This document shows positions 1-8,143 of a stretch of DNA of 64,000 nt, one piece after another (the stretch's first letter is position 1; each line of letters opens with the position of its first letter). This DNA is from Stutzerimonas stutzeri (GTDB lineage Bacteria > Pseudomonadota > Gammaproteobacteria > Pseudomonadales > Pseudomonadaceae). Below the pieces are notes generated by a model, which saw nothing but the letters and a program-made list of their open reading frames with translations, searched no databases and was not told the origin of the DNA. A program made the position numbers and the translations under genes. Location: NCBI RefSeq assembly GCF_024448985.1, contig NZ_JAMOII010000004.1, positions 62,001 to 126,000 on the forward strand. Direction: 5' to 3'.

Positions 1-1
1 T

Positions 2-202
2 GACCTCTATCTGATCCCGTTGCATGAGGGCCAGCCACAGGATCAGCTCCTGCAGCTGCGCAATGGCCAGATCAGCACCCTAAGCATGCGTGGGCTGTGG
101 CTAGCGGAGAGTTTCGCGCAGCAGGAGGGCTGGGTGGTTCGCGACGAGCGCATCCGCTGGAGGCAATGGTGGGCGGCGAGGCCCGCGGCCGTGACGCGCT
201 GA
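2..202 (+). CDS. C-terminal end of an unrecognised protein (cut by window edge)
   Basis: An open frame enters at base 2 and ends at TGA 200-202, giving about 66 residues rich in Gln, Trp and Arg (for example QDQLLQLRNGQ and RWRQWWAARP). I recognise no domain and see no membrane segment or signal. It converges on hldE, whose stop lies about 170 bases away on the other strand, so it belongs to a separate unit. In P. aeruginosa the gene beyond hldE is an acyl-CoA dehydrogenase as I recall, so this flank is probably not the same. The upstream part is outside the window. Confidence 0.5.
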   Translation, partial: DLYLIPLHEGQPQDQLLQLRNGQISTLSMRGLWLAESFAQQEGWVVRDERIRWRQWWAARPAAVTR

Positions 203-230
203 GAGACCCGCCAATTTGAAGGAGCAGGCC

Positions 231-335
231 ATGCCTGCGAACAAACGCCACATCCGACGCGGAACTCTTCGTGGGCATGTCAACGCAGGAACAGTACGAG
301 CTCACTCTACCGTTCGAACCGGAGCACGACCGTAG
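231..335 (+). CDS. Possible 34-residue ORF with a good ribosome site, perhaps a broken gene
   Basis: An ATG at 231 follows an AAGGAG site (219-224) with a 6-base gap, a strong arrangement, but the resulting 34-residue product is Arg/His-rich and unlike a folded protein. The neighbouring +1 frame from about 250 to 380 reads more naturally (it contains LFVGMSTQEQYELTLPFEPE) but has no start of its own. A single-base loss near 240-250 in a small real gene would explain both. No function can be assigned. Confidence 0.2.
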   Translation: MPANKRHIRRGTLRGHVNAGTVRAHSTVRTGARP

Positions 336-374
336 CGCTTTGTGCGTAGCTACGCTCGGCCGTTTACAACCCCT

Positions 375-1796
375 CTAGGCCTTGCGAATCCTCTCGACGA
401 TCGCCGTGGTCGAGCTGTTCTCGACCAGCCCCAGCACCTTCACCACACCGCCATAAGCCTTGACCAGATCCGCCCCGACCACCTGATCGACGCCGTAGTC
501 GCCGCCCTTTACCAACACGTCCGGCCTGACCTCAGCGAGCAGATTTTCCGGCGTGTCTTCGGCGAAGCAAACGACCCAGTCGACAGCACCGAGGCCTGCC
601 AGCACAGCCATGCGCCGGTCGACCGAATTGATCGGCCGGCCCGGCCCCTTCAGGCGACTCACCGAGCCGTCGTCATTGACCGCGACCACCAGCCGATCGC
701 CCTGCGCGCGGGCCTGTTCCAGGTAGGTCACATGGCCAGCGTGCAAAATGTCGAAGCAGCCGTTGGTAAAGACGATCTTTTCACCTTCGGCGCGGGCATC
801 TTCTATTGCGGTGAGCAGTTGCTCGAGCGTCATCACCCCGCGCTCGGATCCCTCCTCGCGCTGCACGGCACGGCGCAGTTCAGGCGCACTGATGCAGGCG
901 GTGCCCAGCTTGCCAACCACGATGCCCGCGGCCAGATTAGCCAATGCCACGGCCTGTGGCAGTTCCTCCCCTGCCGCGATGGCGGCCGCCAGGGTCGAAA
1001 TGACGGTATCGCCAGCGCCAGTGACGTCGAACACCTCACGTGCACGCGCCGGCAAATGCAACGGGGAGTGCTCCGGACGCAACAGCGTCATGCCATGTTC
1101 GCCGCGGGTGACGAGCAAAGCATCAAGCTCCAGCTGCTGCATGAGTTCAGCGCCCTTGGCCACCAGTTCGGCTTCATCAGCGCATCGCCCGACGATGGCC
1201 TCGAACTCGCCGAGATTCGGCGTAATCAGCGAGGCGCCACGATAGATCTCGAAATCCTTGCCCTTGGGATCAGCCAGTACCGGAATGCCACGGCGGCGTG
1301 CAGCCTCAATCAGCGCCTGATGATTCTTCAGCGCGCCCTTGCCGTAATCGGACAGCACCAGCACTTTGACGCCAACCAGCAATCCTTCGACGTCCTCGAG
1401 CAACGCCTCAGCATCGGTTTCGAAGGCTTCCTCGAAGTCCATGCGCAGCAGTTGTTGGTGGCGACTCATCACCCGCAGCTTGACGATAGTCGGCTGATGC
1501 CCGATGCGCTGGAAATGCGCTTGCACACCGGCTGCGGCCAGACTGTCGGCCAGGCTTTGGCACGCTTCATCCTCACCGGTCACCCCCACCAACGCAGCCG
1601 GAGCGCCCAGCGCCGCGATGTTCAGCGCGACGTTTGCCGCACCACCGGGACGATCCTCGATCTGCTCGACCTTGACCACCGGCACCGGCGCCTCCGGCGA
1701 AATCCGCGACGTGCCACCATGCCAGTAACGGTCGAGCATGACATCGCCCACTACCAGAACGGGGGCTTGGTCGAAACGGGGCATGGACAGCTTCAT
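375..1796 (-). CDS. hldE: Bifunctional heptose-7-phosphate kinase / heptose-1-phosphate adenylyltransferase
   Basis: Makes ADP-heptose for the LPS inner core in the cytoplasm, catalysing phosphorylation of D-glycero-beta-D-manno-heptose 7-phosphate at C1 and later adenylyl transfer. The 473 residues match the family length. An N-terminal PfkB/ribokinase domain (about 1-320) carries GAGDT at 260-264. A C-terminal cytidylyltransferase-like domain (about 340-473) carries the nucleotide-binding HAGH at 352-355 inside [12 protein letters not shown]. The start chosen is the ATG at 1796 ([10 protein letters not shown]), preceded by GGAG at a 5-base gap. An upstream in-frame ATG would add 11 unlikely residues. 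It lies downstream of msbA with a 185-base gap and closes the LPS locus. Confidence 0.96.
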   Translation of the reverse strand: MKLSMPRFDQAPVLVVGDVMLDRYWHGGTSRISPEAPVPVVKVEQIEDRPGGAANVALNIAALGAPAALVGVTGEDEACQSLADSLAAAGVQAHFQRIGHQPTIVKLRVMSRHQQLLRMDFEEAFETDAEALLEDVEGLLVGVKVLVLSDYGKGALKNHQALIEAARRRGIPVLADPKGKDFEIYRGASLITPNLGEFEAIVGRCADEAELVAKGAELMQQLELDALLVTRGEHGMTLLRPEHSPLHLPARAREVFDVTGAGDTVISTLAAAIAAGEELPQAVALANLAAGIVVGKLGTACISAPELRRAVQREEGSERGVMTLEQLLTAIEDARAEGEKIVFTNGCFDILHAGHVTYLEQARAQGDRLVVAVNDDGSVSRLKGPGRPINSVDRRMAVLAGLGAVDWVVCFAEDTPENLLAEVRPDVLVKGGDYGVDQVVGADLVKAYGGVVKVLGLVENSSTTAIVERIRKA

Positions 1797-1814
1797 GAGG
1801 GCTCCGGGGCGGAA

Positions 1815-1840
1815 GAAAAAACGCTGCAAAGCATAGCAGC
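1815..1840 (-). terminator. Weak stem-loop plus T-run between msbA and hldE
   Basis: On the minus strand GCTGC (1840-1836) pairs with GCAGC (1827-1823) around an 8-base loop and is followed by six T. The stem is only 5 bp, so it may be a weak terminator of msbA transcripts, an attenuator ahead of hldE, or chance. Confidence 0.3.
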
Positions 1841-1981
1841 ATGGGACTGGCGAATTCTTGCCGTAAACACAGGGAGAGCATGGCGATCGCAGAGAGTTAC
1901 GGACCTGCGGCGCTGTGAAACCGACCGAACCTGACAGGCCGTGCGTTCATCATTCTGCGTTTTCGCCGTTCGCCGCTCGGC

Positions 1982-3787
1982 CTAGGCCTCACCCTCATCC
2001 TTGAACTGTGTTGCGTGCAACCTGGCATAGGCACCATTGGCCACAAGCAATTCAGCGTGCGTACCACGCTCGACGATACGCCCCTGCTCCATCACCAAAA
2101 TGAGATCAGCCTTTTCGATAGTACTCAGGCGGTGCGCGATCACCAGCGTGGTGCGCCCCGTCATCGCATGATCCAGCGCGCCCTGGATGTGACGCTCGGA
2201 TTCGGTGTCCAGCGCAGAGGTCGCCTCGTCCAGAATCAATACCGGCGCGTTCTTCAACAGCGCACGGGCGATGGCCAGACGCTGTCGTTGACCGCCGGAA
2301 AGCAGCACGCCATTTTCTCCGACCTGGGTCTGGTAACCCTCAGGCATCTGCTCAATAAATTCATCGGCGTAGGCGTCGCGGGCCGCACGCTGGATATCTT
2401 CCAGCGGTGCGCCGGCCAGATCGCCATACGCGATGTTATTGGCAACCGTGTCGTTAAACAGCGTGACCTGCTGTGTGACCAGGGCGATGTGCCGACGCAG
2501 GTTGCGTAGCCTGTAATCTGCGATCTCAACGCCATCCAGCAAGATCTTCCCTCGATCATGCTGGTAAAACCTAGGAATCAGGTTTGCCAGCGTCGACTTG
2601 CCGCTGCCCGAACGGCCAACCAGCGCCACCATCTGCCCTGGCTCGACCGTGAAGCTGATATCGTGCAACACCTGTTTGTCAGTGCCTGGATAGACGAAAC
2701 TCAGGTTACTGACGTCGAGACGCCCCTTGACCCGATCACGCTCAAGCGTACCGCTATCGATTTCCTGGGCCTCGTCCAACTGTTCGAAAATGCTCTCTGC
2801 ACCAGCCACACCCTTCTGAATCGTCGAACTGACTTCCGAAAGCTGCCGGATCGGTTTTGGCAACAGGCCCGCCAGCGTGATGTAGGCCACCAGATCGCCC
2901 GCCGACGCATCCCCGCGCAGCAACAGAACCAAGAACATCAGGAGCGCCATCGCACTGTAGATCACCAACTGCAGAGTTGGCGTGTAAACCGCGTTGGTCT
3001 TGACCATGCGCAACTGCTTGGCGGTGTTATCCGTGCTGGCGCCGAAAAAGCGATGCTGCTCGTAAGTCTCGCCGCCGAAACTACGTACTACCCGGTAGCC
3101 CTGAATGGTTTCGGACGCGACATGGGTAACATCACCCATCGCGACCTGGATCTTCTTGCTCTGCTTGCGGAATTTCTTGCTGGCGCTGGAAACCATGACA
3201 CCAATGACGGGAAGAATCGCCACCATCACCATGGTCAGCTTCCAGTTCATCCAGAGCAGCGTGCCGAACAGGAAAATGACGGTCATGCCCTCTCGCACCA
3301 CCACCTTGATCGCATCGGTCGCCGCCCCGGTAACCATCGTCACGTTATAGGTGATACGCGAAATTAGATGGCCGGAGTTGTGGCTGTCGAAGTAGCGATT
3401 GGGCAGCGTCAGCAGGTTGTTGAACAGCGCGACGCGCAAGTCATGAACCAGGCCGAGGGAGACCTTGGCTAGAAAATAGTTACCGAGAAACGAGCCGATA
3501 CCCTGCATCAACGCAATTAGCACGATCAACAACGGCACGGCTTGCAGCAGTTTCAACTCGGCCAGCCACCCCAGCTTTTTCAGATGGGGCACCTGGGCGA
3601 AAAAGCTGGTATCCGGGTTATTCAGCCCATCAACGAAAAACTTGAGGATGTAGCCCAGCATTGGCTGGGTGGAGGCGAAAAGGAGGAAGCCGAGAAGGCT
3701 GATTGCGAATAGCCCCCAATAGGGGAGCACGTAGCGCAGCAACCGCAGATACACCTTTACGCTGGATTGCTGGGTAGAATTGGCCAT
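1982..3787 (-). CDS. msbA: Lipid A / LPS core flippase, ABC transporter MsbA
   Basis: Inner-membrane homodimeric ABC half-transporter that flips core-lipid A from the cytoplasmic to the periplasmic leaflet. Its 601 residues are the usual length. About six membrane helices lie in residues 20-310, followed by an ATPase domain with Walker A GRSGSGKST starting at 391, signature LSGGQ at 495-499, Walker B VLILDE at 515-520 and a switch His in VIAHRLST. The ATG at 3787 is the natural start. The gene is divergent from the kinase-fold gene at 3821 with only 33 bases between them, so promoters for the two must overlap or lie inside coding sequence. Position next to waaL and hldE agrees with the LPS role. 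Confidence 0.97.
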   Translation of the reverse strand: MANSTQQSSVKVYLRLLRYVLPYWGLFAISLLGFLLFASTQPMLGYILKFFVDGLNNPDTSFFAQVPHLKKLGWLAELKLLQAVPLLIVLIALMQGIGSFLGNYFLAKVSLGLVHDLRVALFNNLLTLPNRYFDSHNSGHLISRITYNVTMVTGAATDAIKVVVREGMTVIFLFGTLLWMNWKLTMVMVAILPVIGVMVSSASKKFRKQSKKIQVAMGDVTHVASETIQGYRVVRSFGGETYEQHRFFGASTDNTAKQLRMVKTNAVYTPTLQLVIYSAMALLMFLVLLLRGDASAGDLVAYITLAGLLPKPIRQLSEVSSTIQKGVAGAESIFEQLDEAQEIDSGTLERDRVKGRLDVSNLSFVYPGTDKQVLHDISFTVEPGQMVALVGRSGSGKSTLANLIPRFYQHDRGKILLDGVEIADYRLRNLRRHIALVTQQVTLFNDTVANNIAYGDLAGAPLEDIQRAARDAYADEFIEQMPEGYQTQVGENGVLLSGGQRQRLAIARALLKNAPVLILDEATSALDTESERHIQGALDHAMTGRTTLVIAHRLSTIEKADLILVMEQGRIVERGTHAELLVANGAYARLHATQFKDEGEA

Positions 3788-3820
3788 TCAGCGAGCCCTG
3801 TCAGACAGCTAGAGGAAAAG

Positions 3821-4429
3821 ATGCGGATTGTATCAGCGCAGGAATTGGAAAGCTGGCTGGCCAGCGGCAAGGTGCTGGAGAAGGATTCCAGGGGCCCTAA
3901 GGTTGTCGTCTTAGCCAACGGCTTGTTCTTGAAAATATTCCATACTCGTCGCCAACCCTGGCTGGCGCGATTACGGCCCGCCGCCAAGCGTTTCGCCTAT
4001 AACGCAAGGCACCTACGCCAAGCTGGCGTACCAGCTCCCGAGGTGGTGGAGCTGCTCTGGCTCGACCGCCAAGCAGGGCTCAGTGCCTGCATCTATCGCC
4101 CACTTCCCGGACAATCCATCGAACAACTGTACCGACAAGCCCCGCTGCAGGTAGAACAGCTACTACCTTCTTTAGCCAGCTTTATATATCAACTGCATCG
4201 GCAAGGTATCTACTTCCGCTCTCTGCACTTGGGAAATATTCTATTTCTCCCCGACGGCGGCCACGGCCTGATCGATGTCTTGGATTTGCAGTGCAAGCGA
4301 CGCCCACTTAGTCCCTGGCTGGTGCAACGCAACATTAAGCATTTGAGGGATTACCTGAGCCGGCACAAACTGACGAATTTTCCAATCGACCGCCTAATTG
4401 CACATTATCGGAGCTGCGAGCGGGGTTGA
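3821..4429 (+). CDS. Kinase-fold protein of the LPS locus (Kdo/WaaP/InaA type), atypical active site
   Basis: 202 residues from the ATG at 3821, which follows GAGGAAAAG; an upstream in-frame start at 3767 would run into msbA. The pattern around residues 125-160 (YQLHRQGIYFRSLHLGNILF, then LIDVLDLQ) matches the catalytic loop and DFG-like segment of the WaaP/InaA small-kinase family found next to msbA in pseudomonads, where it is often labelled toluene tolerance protein. The catalytic-loop Asp seems to be Ser here (RSLHLGN), so activity is doubtful. It is the only plus-strand gene in the LPS block. Its 3' end overlaps the 3' end of waaL by 25 bases. Possible roles are core phosphorylation or a non-catalytic regulator. 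Confidence 0.75.
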   Translation: MRIVSAQELESWLASGKVLEKDSRGPKVVVLANGLFLKIFHTRRQPWLARLRPAAKRFAYNARHLRQAGVPAPEVVELLWLDRQAGLSACIYRPLPGQSIEQLYRQAPLQVEQLLPSLASFIYQLHRQGIYFRSLHLGNILFLPDGGHGLIDVLDLQCKRRPLSPWLVQRNIKHLRDYLSRHKLTNFPIDRLIAHYRSCERG

Positions 4430-5580
4430 GCACGGCGTAATAAAAGGTATTCACTTACCGCATTTTGCTGGCCATCCAACACGGCCATGAAAACAGGCAA
4501 CCAGAAATAGATCCATAGCGGCTGCGGCGACGTCAGTACCCCATTGCTGGTTGTTAGTAGACTACCCCAGCCAAGCAGCGCCAATACGAGCCAGCGTGAG
4601 CGAGTACGCAACGCAACGCCTAGCCACAACAATGCGAATAGGCAGAACAACGCGCCACCTAACAGACCATTACGATAGAGAATGGCAAAGTAGCCGCTAT
4701 GTGCATGCTCGAATCGACCCAAAAAGCGATATTCATCAACCCCGCAGCCGAAAAAGATGCTGCAATGATTCACCAGGCGCGACCAGGCATCCTGCCAAAT
4801 TTCCAAGCGATAGCTGAAACCACGCCGCAGCAACAGCTCATCACCGCCCACGACGAGCAGCAGCCCCCCTAGAAGCAGCATCACCACCAATCCCAGCAAG
4901 ACCATGCGCTGATAGAGCAAATAACCGATAAAAAACAGAGCGAAACCTACCAGCGTCGAGCGGGATTGAAAGACCGTCGCACACAGTAGAACGGCGCCGC
5001 CCAGCAATAGCAGCCCTACGGACAGAGCCAATGACGACCGCCGCTCAAGGTCTTCTGCCAGCCGGAATAGCCAGAGGAAGATCAGAGCATGACTAATGAG
5101 AAGTGAAAAATGTACCGGATTGATCGGTTCGCCAAGAAAGCGGCCGTAGCGCACCCATTTTCCGCTCTGCTGCCAGATCCATAGCCAATCGAGGAACACA
5201 AACACCAGAATGCCCAAACTGACCCAAGCACATACGCCGTAAACCGCATTCACATCCCAGCGACGGCCTTCCAACAGCAAACAACTGGAGAAAAAAAGCA
5301 ATAGGTACAGCGCATTCTTCAGGCCGGCCGCATCGCCCGCATCCAGTGCTACCAATGCCACCAACAGAACCACCAGCCAGCCAAAAGGGCGGATCAGCAA
5401 GCTCAAGGATGCTGGTCGCAATAGCAACCACCCGAGACAGGGTAAGGCCAAGCCTGCATAGAAAATATTATTGGTCGCCTTGGAAGACAGCGGCAGATAA
5501 AACGCCAGACAGAACAATCCAAACAGCGCTGCGTACAAACAAGGGCCGTAACGCAGCCACTCTTTGCCAGCCCACGTCAT
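4405..5580 (-). CDS. waaL: O-antigen ligase / polymerase-like membrane protein (WaaL type)
   Basis: 391 residues with 10-12 hydrophobic helices and one larger periplasmic loop, the architecture of the Wzy_C/WaaL family. The loop has the family-type segment HAHSGYFAILYRNGLLGG near residues 285-305. WaaL attaches undecaprenyl-linked glycan to core-lipid A at the periplasmic face. Position beside msbA matches the ligase of P. aeruginosa. Ligase and Wzy polymerase cannot be told apart from sequence alone, so the symbol rests on context. GAGG precedes the ATG at 5580. Base composition is AT-richer than the flanking inner-core genes, as expected of a glycan-specific, exchangeable gene. Confidence 0.8.
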   Translation of the reverse strand: MTWAGKEWLRYGPCLYAALFGLFCLAFYLPLSSKATNNIFYAGLALPCLGWLLLRPASLSLLIRPFGWLVVLLVALVALDAGDAAGLKNALYLLLFFSSCLLLEGRRWDVNAVYGVCAWVSLGILVFVFLDWLWIWQQSGKWVRYGRFLGEPINPVHFSLLISHALIFLWLFRLAEDLERRSSLALSVGLLLLGGAVLLCATVFQSRSTLVGFALFFIGYLLYQRMVLLGLVVMLLLGGLLLVVGGDELLLRRGFSYRLEIWQDAWSRLVNHCSIFFGCGVDEYRFLGRFEHAHSGYFAILYRNGLLGGALFCLFALLWLGVALRTRSRWLVLALLGWGSLLTTSNGVLTSPQPLWIYFWLPVFMAVLDGQQNAVSEYLLLRRAQPRSQLR

Positions 5581-5588
5581 TAGATACC

Positions 5589-6392
5589 TCAGAGATTTGG
5601 GAACGAACGCAGCAGACCGGCCTGCAAGTTGAACAAACCTGGCCGTTCATACTCGCCAATCAACTCAGCCACATCCTCTCGTTCAATGCACCGGAGGGCT
5701 GAAGCGTTTAGAGGCTCGGGCTCGTTCAGCGAAAAAGCGGAATAGTAATCAACGAATTTAAAGTCGGAAATCAATCCGTTAGACAGGCGGAGGCGCCGAT
5801 TGGGCACCTCGAAGGCATCCGCCACGATTAGACCATGCATGCTAGAAGACAGCACAAAACTGCAGGACTGAATCGCTCGCAACACCTCTTCGACCGGCCA
5901 GAAAACATCTATTAACAACACACCTGGCAACTTCGACGCATCAATTATGGCGGGATGCTCACGATCAACATAATGCGGAATGATACCGACTCGGTGGGTC
6001 TTCGCAGGCTTAACACGGTCACCCCACCAGTGACCGGCCAACAAACCCGGATCACCTAGCGCAGGGCTATCACGCAAGCCAGCTACCTGTTCGCAGCTTT
6101 TAACGCCCCGTAATGCATGGTAGTAGTGCCGCGACGAGAAACTCAGACCCGGCGCATCCGTACCCGCTCCCCATACATGCAAGCGACGCGGCAAAAAGAA
6201 ACGCCTGGCTTTACGCTCCCTCGGCAAGATCGAGCCTATAGCCATCATTTCGGCTCGGCTGATCGGCGTATACTCCACTTGCTTGCCCGCCAGCATCTCC
6301 ACCAACAGCGGCGACAGATAGTCACCGAAATTACGCTGACTAGGGTCGCTACGCCCTTTTCCACGGCACCAGTAGAGCTTGATTGTCGTCAT
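5589..6392 (-). CDS. Polysaccharide pyruvyltransferase-family protein
   Basis: 267 residues resembling the polysaccharide pyruvyl transferase family (PF04230): an N-terminal NFGDYLSPLLVEML segment, a central HVWGAGT region, a GIIPHYVD segment and a C-terminal LSSSMHGLIVADAFEVP segment, whose SSMHGLI is the family hallmark. Such enzymes add ketal-linked pyruvate to glycan sugars using phosphoenolpyruvate, though some members act as glycosyltransferases. It lies between the glycosyltransferase gene (1-base gap) and waaL (8-base gap), so it is probably co-transcribed and acts on the same glycan. No signal peptide is seen, so a cytoplasmic location is expected. Confidence 0.75.
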   Translation of the reverse strand: MTTIKLYWCRGKGRSDPSQRNFGDYLSPLLVEMLAGKQVEYTPISRAEMMAIGSILPRERKARRFFLPRRLHVWGAGTDAPGLSFSSRHYYHALRGVKSCEQVAGLRDSPALGDPGLLAGHWWGDRVKPAKTHRVGIIPHYVDREHPAIIDASKLPGVLLIDVFWPVEEVLRAIQSCSFVLSSSMHGLIVADAFEVPNRRLRLSNGLISDFKFVDYYSAFSLNEPEPLNASALRCIEREDVAELIGEYERPGLFNLQAGLLRSFPNL

Positions 6393-6393
6393 G

Positions 6394-7365
6394 TTAGGTT
6401 TTCAATCCATATCGTAAGCGCACCCATGCCCGCCGCCAGCAGCTCAACCCAGGCCAAGGGCGCATGGGCTCGGCAATCGTACGCGCCAAGTCTCGCCCAA
6501 CACGAGCAAAAGAATAGCGTTCAACAGCAAACGCCTGGCCTGCCAGGGCGATACGCGCAACAAGATCTGGATCGGCTTTGAGCTGTCGAAGTTTCGCTAC
6601 TGCCTCATCGGCTGAACGATAGAGCATAACGTTCTTACCATCTTCAAAGCCCATAGCAGAATCTTCTTTCGAACCTTGGCTCCACGCCAACAGCGCGCAA
6701 CCACAGGCCATGGCTTCAAAATTCTTAACCATGTACTCGCCCATACCGACGTCGGCACTAACGAAGATACGTATACGATTGAGCGACTCTACATACTGCA
6801 ACCCGGAGTCGGTGCGAGTGACCAGCAAATCGGTTTGCGTCGCTATTGACTCCAGCATTCTCCTTCGCTCTTGATAAGAGTGACCGTTCACGCTACCAAG
6901 AAAAGCAGCATCAATATCGCGCTTACGCCCCAGATCCATAATCAGCTTTTCGTCATAGCCCTTAGAAACGAAACGGGCATCGACCCCTTCGCTGCGCAAG
7001 CGCCTGGCCACGCCAGCCCCCGAACTGACCACCCGCGCCCAAGGTAACCTTTGGTAAAAGCGCGAATAGAGACCATGATATTTACTAGTAGGCATGTAAT
7101 TCTGGCAAGCGTCATGCTCAATAAACACCAACCCAGGAACGCATCGTAAGACATCAACTTGGCACCGCAGCCTTTTGAGCCGGGAAAAGATCACAACACG
7201 GTCATAGGCGGGACTATTGTGCTTGCGCAACACATTGCCTAGACGCTTCTGCTCCGATTTGCTCAAGCGTACAATCTTGCACTCATCACTATTTATGCGA
7301 ACGGACTCATAGAGGCGTTCGAGAATGATGCGCTGCTCATCCATTACAAGCATCAATATTTTCAA
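6394..7365 (-). CDS. GT-B glycosyltransferase of the variable LPS segment
   Basis: 323 residues. The C-terminal half fits the Glyco_trans_1_2 pattern: RIFVSADVGMGEYMVKNFEAMACGCALLA near 205-235, then a helical tail with FAVERYSFARVGRDLA. The N-terminus MKILMLVMDE is typical of a GT-B fold. The start is TTG at 7365 with GGAG 8 bases upstream; an ATG at 7353 (MLVMDEQ) is the alternative but would lose the first strand. Donor and acceptor cannot be read from sequence. Because it shares an operon with the pse genes, it is one of the candidates to transfer pseudaminic acid or a partner sugar. Confidence 0.75.
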   Translation of the reverse strand: MKILMLVMDEQRIILERLYESVRINSDECKIVRLSKSEQKRLGNVLRKHNSPAYDRVVIFSRLKRLRCQVDVLRCVPGLVFIEHDACQNYMPTSKYHGLYSRFYQRLPWARVVSSGAGVARRLRSEGVDARFVSKGYDEKLIMDLGRKRDIDAAFLGSVNGHSYQERRRMLESIATQTDLLVTRTDSGLQYVESLNRIRIFVSADVGMGEYMVKNFEAMACGCALLAWSQGSKEDSAMGFEDGKNVMLYRSADEAVAKLRQLKADPDLVARIALAGQAFAVERYSFARVGRDLARTIAEPMRPWPGLSCWRRAWVRLRYGLKT

Positions 7366-7371
7366 ACCGGC

Positions 7372-8124
7372 TCACTCCCCTTGCACTCGAGCTAGCCGCT
7401 CACATTGAGCCCAGCTATCACTTTGCAAGGATGCTGACAGCGAGTCATCCAGCCGTCGAATACCATTCGCTTTATAAACGCTCCGAGCCCATCGCAAATC
7501 GACCCCTCTCACTATCCCAGGGATGCTAGAAAGCTCTAGACTTTTGGCTATACATAGTCTGTGAGTTCCGCCCCCACCTAAAATCAGCTCTCCAGATCGA
7601 TCCACATAAAGCTTTATTTCATCATCTTTTTTCATTCCAAGCGCAGATCCTTCGCCAGCCAGTTGCGCTTGGGTTTTGTAACCCTCAGTTGATATTCGTC
7701 GATAGGCTTGCTCAAGAGATTGAAAATAGACGTCGATATCTTTGATAGTTCGGCACCAGTAACCTCCAAGCTGCTTAGCCGTAGCAGGGCCAGAAAGAAC
7801 TGCCTTTAGCATAACCTCATACTGAGGCGTATCCTTGTAATTTTTTCCTTCCAAAAACATAAGACGAACTGTTTCAACAATCGCACTACGAGCCAGAGCA
7901 ATATCTACCACGTCACTGTCAGCCCAACCTCTGTCAATACAGAACTGGGGAGAGCGCACCGAGACTTTATTTAAGCACCGCCTAACCTTTTGTGGATTGA
8001 AATAGATAAACTGCTGAGCTTTGCCCCCCGCAAGGTAACTCGCCTGCCTTTCAAATCCCGCGTGAACTATTACAGAATACTCGTATCGAAAATTATTGTA
8101 CAAATCGCGCAGAGAACCCGACAT
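7372..8124 (-). CDS. Unassigned protein with a ParB/sulfiredoxin-like segment, between pseI and a glycosyltransferase
   Basis: 250 residues from the ATG at 8124, chosen because AAAGGGG stands 6 bases upstream and it clears the pseI stop; an ATG at 8154 would overlap pseI by 11 bases. No signal peptide or membrane segment is seen. The C-terminal part contains DEIKLYVDRSGELILGGGGTHR followed by LCIAKSLELSSIPGIVRG, resembling the ParB/Srx nucleotide-binding motif (GxHRL-IAK) seen in some polysaccharide-cluster proteins. Function is unknown. Codon use is AT-rich relative to the neighbours, suggesting transfer together with the adjacent glycan genes. It could be a kinase, a transferase accessory or a regulator. 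Confidence 0.6.
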   Translation of the reverse strand: MSGSLRDLYNNFRYEYSVIVHAGFERQASYLAGGKAQQFIYFNPQKVRRCLNKVSVRSPQFCIDRGWADSDVVDIALARSAIVETVRLMFLEGKNYKDTPQYEVMLKAVLSGPATAKQLGGYWCRTIKDIDVYFQSLEQAYRRISTEGYKTQAQLAGEGSALGMKKDDEIKLYVDRSGELILGGGGTHRLCIAKSLELSSIPGIVRGVDLRWARSVYKANGIRRLDDSLSASLQSDSWAQCERLARVQGE

Positions 8125-8143
8125 CCTCAACCCCTTTGAAATT

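Noticed and set aside
342-1934. A 530-codon plus-strand open frame opposite hldE
   Set aside because: It mirrors hldE, has no family resemblance and is a common by-product of high-GC codon use; hldE is unmistakable.
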